Below are positions 41,821-42,750 of a DNA stretch of 42,750 nt, piece by piece (within the stretch, counting starts at the first letter, position 1; each line of letters begins with the position of its first letter). The translations under genes were made by a program, and so were the position numbers. This DNA comes from an uncultured Bacilli bacterium (GTDB lineage Bacteria > Bacillota_I > Bacilli_A > RF39 > UBA660): contig CAKOLT010000008.1 in assembly GCA_934096315.1 (NCBI GenBank), forward strand, positions 1 to 42,750. The letters are read 5' to 3'. The notes beneath the pieces are model-generated. The model was not told where the DNA came from, searched no databases, and saw nothing but the letters and a program-made list of their open reading frames with translations.

Positions 41821-42176
41821 ATTATTGTTTCTCTATTTGCAGTTAAACTAAATGTTTGTCTAGATCTAGAATATCTTTCTCCATAGGCTCAACTTCGCTT
41901 GTATCCTTCAATATGTCCTGCATTTTCCCATATCATAATATCATCATTTCAATAATATAAATTACCATTTATTAAGTAAGTGTCTCCCATATTTCCTTTA
42001 GGGTGAGTATTTATAAGTTCTTCTAAAGAGTTAAAACTACCTCTTATATTTATATTAGTACCGGCTTTTTCTCTTGGACCAGTGGGTCCAACTAATCCAC
42101 ATATTCCTAATTTATTTAATTTATTTTTAATTTCTAGTTTATTTTTTAAACATTCTATTTTTTCGTTTTCTTTCAT
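41811..42176 (-). pseudogene. Collagen-like surface protein, two in-frame UGA codons
   Basis: ATG 42176 follows GAGGTGAC on the reverse strand. The frame reads KENEKIECLKNKLEIKNKLN, a short GPTGP collagen relic (GLVGPTGPREKAG), then GSFNSLEELINTHPKGNMGD and TYLINGNLYY. Here TGA (41951-41949) falls where this domain normally has Trp (LYxW). The same frame continues NDDIMIWENAGHIEGYK, a second TGA (41891-41889), then AYGERYSRSRQTFSLTANRE to TAA 41813-41811. No frameshift and no TAA/TAG interrupts the 121 codons. The collagen repeats that should fill the middle are nearly all gone. Most likely a decayed gene through TGG to TGA change; see findings for the alternative. Confidence 0.65.
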
Positions 42177-42248
42177 TATTGTCACCTCATTTAATCATAA
42201 TATTTTATGTATATATGAATTTTTAGTGTAGTTTTATAACTAAAGTAC

Positions 42249-42277
42249 TTGTAATTTATAAAATTATGTAGTATAAT
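42249..42277 (+). promoter_or_regulatory. Promoter of the phase-variable leader
   Basis: TTGTAA 42249-42254 and TATAAT 42272-42277, spacer 17 bp. Transcription would start near 42284. No promoter is seen between the following terminator and the gene at 42535, so this one must serve both. Confidence 0.75.
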
Positions 42278-42342
42278 TTTTATTGTAAAGAAAGTAATAT
42301 ATTTTGACGTAGTCAAAATATATTAAGAAAGGAGCCCCTCTT

Positions 42343-42492
42343 ATGAATATATTTGATAGAGAAAATTTATTACCGCGAACATTTGTGGGGGGGGGGTGCA
42401 GTTATGCACCTATTAAAATAATTACCAATTTTGGTAAGAAAATAAGAATAAAAATAGAAGACTATGACAGTAAGAATACAGGAGTATTCTAG
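42343..42492 (+). CDS. 49-residue leader protein with a poly-G tract
   Basis: ATG 42343 with AAAGGAG eight bases upstream; stop TAG 42490-42492. The peptide is NIFDRENLLPRTFVGGG, then CSYAPIKIITNFGKK and RIKIEDYDSKNTGVF. The glycines are coded by the ten-G run 42387-42396. With 9 G the frame stops at a TAA near 42418, and with 11 G near 42412. No family recognised. The last ten codons lie in the terminator, an attenuator-like layout. Confidence 0.6.
   Translation: MNIFDRENLLPRTFVGGGCSYAPIKIITNFGKKIRIKIEDYDSKNTGVF
42387..42396 (+). repeat. Homopolymeric G10 tract inside a reading frame
   Basis: Ten consecutive G in a strongly AT-rich genome; the next longest G run noticed in the window is six. 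Tracts of this length slip often during replication and are the classic basis of phase variation. Confidence 0.9.
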
Positions 42493-42509
42493 TTTGTCAT
42501 GGTCTTTTT
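42460..42509 (+). terminator. Terminator overlapping the leader ORF
   Basis: Outer stem GACTATGACA (42460-42469) with TGTCATGGTC (42495-42504), one G-T pair. An inner stem, GAATAC (42474-42479) with GTATTC (42484-42489), lies within, and T6 follows. The ORF's stop codon is between the arms. Confidence 0.85.
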
Positions 42510-42534
42510 ATACGTGTAAGAAAGGTAGATGTAT

Positions 42535-42750
42535 ATGGAAGAAAGTAATAAAATAACTCCAAAATTAGCAGTAGTATCAGTACTAATTGCTACAGTATTA
42601 ACGGGGATAAGTGTCGCTTTTGGTTATTTTTTATGGAATAGTATGCAAAATACTAATATTAGTTTTACAGTAGCAGGGGCAATAGTGTACTTAGATGATG
42701 GGGCAGACATTAAGGGAGCTAATTTAGTGCCAGCTTCAGGTTATAGTAGC
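42535..42750 (+). CDS. Secreted TasA/camelysin-like protein (partial)
   Basis: 72 codons run off the right edge. A positively charged start (MEESNKITPK) is followed by a hydrophobic segment near 11-33 (LAVVSVLIATVLTGISVAFG) and then NSMQNTNISFTVAGAIVYLDD. This resembles SipW-processed matrix proteins (TasA, CalY): a signal peptide followed by a beta-rich domain near the N-terminus. GAAAGG precedes ATG 42535. Expression needs read-through of the terminator 25 bases upstream. Alternatives: another family of cell-surface beta-sandwich protein. Confidence 0.65.
   Translation, partial: MEESNKITPKLAVVSVLIATVLTGISVAFGYFLWNSMQNTNISFTVAGAIVYLDDGADIKGANLVPASGYSS

Larger units (their letters stand above)
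42284..42509 (+). promoter_or_regulatory. Structured leader with ORF, G10 tract and terminator
   Basis: About 226 nt with four hairpins. The first is a perfect 13-bp stem, AATATATTTTGAC (42296-42308) with GTCAAAATATATT (42312-42324). The second is GGTGCA with TGCACC (42395-42410) directly after the G tract. The third is TTACCAA with TTGGTAA (42422-42437). The last is the terminator at 42460-42509. The CCCC at 42335-42338, between the GGAG site and the ATG, can pair with the G run. Confidence 0.6.

Overview
The window is very AT-rich DNA with standard Firmicutes gene order and signals: strong GGAG/AGGTGA ribosome binding sites, sigma-A-type promoters often carrying a TG-extended -10, U-tract terminators and a T-box. 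Conserved pairs such as era-yqzL-recO and ylbD-ylbE, with murC and a VanY-type carboxypeptidase, point to a walled, low-GC member of the Bacilli/Erysipelotrichia/RF39-like gut lineages. Tryptophan is TGG throughout polA, valS and lon, so the standard code applies, but TGA is very rare as a stop codon.

Layout. 1-3100 is accessory and decaying: a terminator, a DnaG-like primase broken by a frameshift, further ORFs broken the same way, and an intact CYTH-fold gene. 3141-5060 is a YtrA/GntR-regulated ABC transporter operon with a perfect palindromic operator. 5061-8340 holds a 400-base gap with an inverted repeat, a membrane-anchored protein broken at a G5 tract, an ABC-F ATPase and a reverse-strand pseudogene. 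8397-9970 holds a probable structured RNA and a reverse-strand AlbA/Schlafen-type regulator preceded by three 11-bp tandem repeats, then tRNA-Gly. 10100-21470 is a housekeeping block: ffh, pcrA, vanY-like, truA, cdd, era, yqzL, recO, yuiD-like, an M29 aminopeptidase, a lipoprotein and ytxH-like genes. 21486-23440 holds a beheaded pyrophosphatase-like gene and a CYTH / radical-SAM remnant / CYTH cassette flanked by a 19-bp direct repeat. 23495-33982 has a tandem paralogue pair of unknown function, polA, mutM, lon with a small upstream ORF, ylbD-ylbE-like genes, rpoZ, ogt and tag. 34027-35290 is a graveyard: a response regulator with a nonsense codon, a kinase lacking its catalytic part and a fragment of a surface protein. 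35400-41787 has murC, an HD-domain protein, a valine T-box with valS, gpmA and a DUF421 gene whose start codon lies in a hairpin. 41811-42750 has a collagen-like gene interrupted only by two UGA codons, then a leader for a secreted TasA/camelysin-like protein.

The most striking structure is that leader (42284-42509). A 49-codon ORF with a strong ribosome binding site contains a run of ten G, and its last codons lie inside a strong terminator just before the secreted-protein gene. Only 10 (plus or minus multiples of 3) G lets ribosomes reach the terminator; 9 or 11 G stop translation some 40 bases earlier. I propose, as inference, a phase-variable attenuator in which slippage in a leader ORF switches a downstream surface gene. 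Other points worth following are the CYTH/radical-SAM cassette, the candidate structured RNA at 8397-8514 and the repeat-flanked promoter of the AlbA gene.
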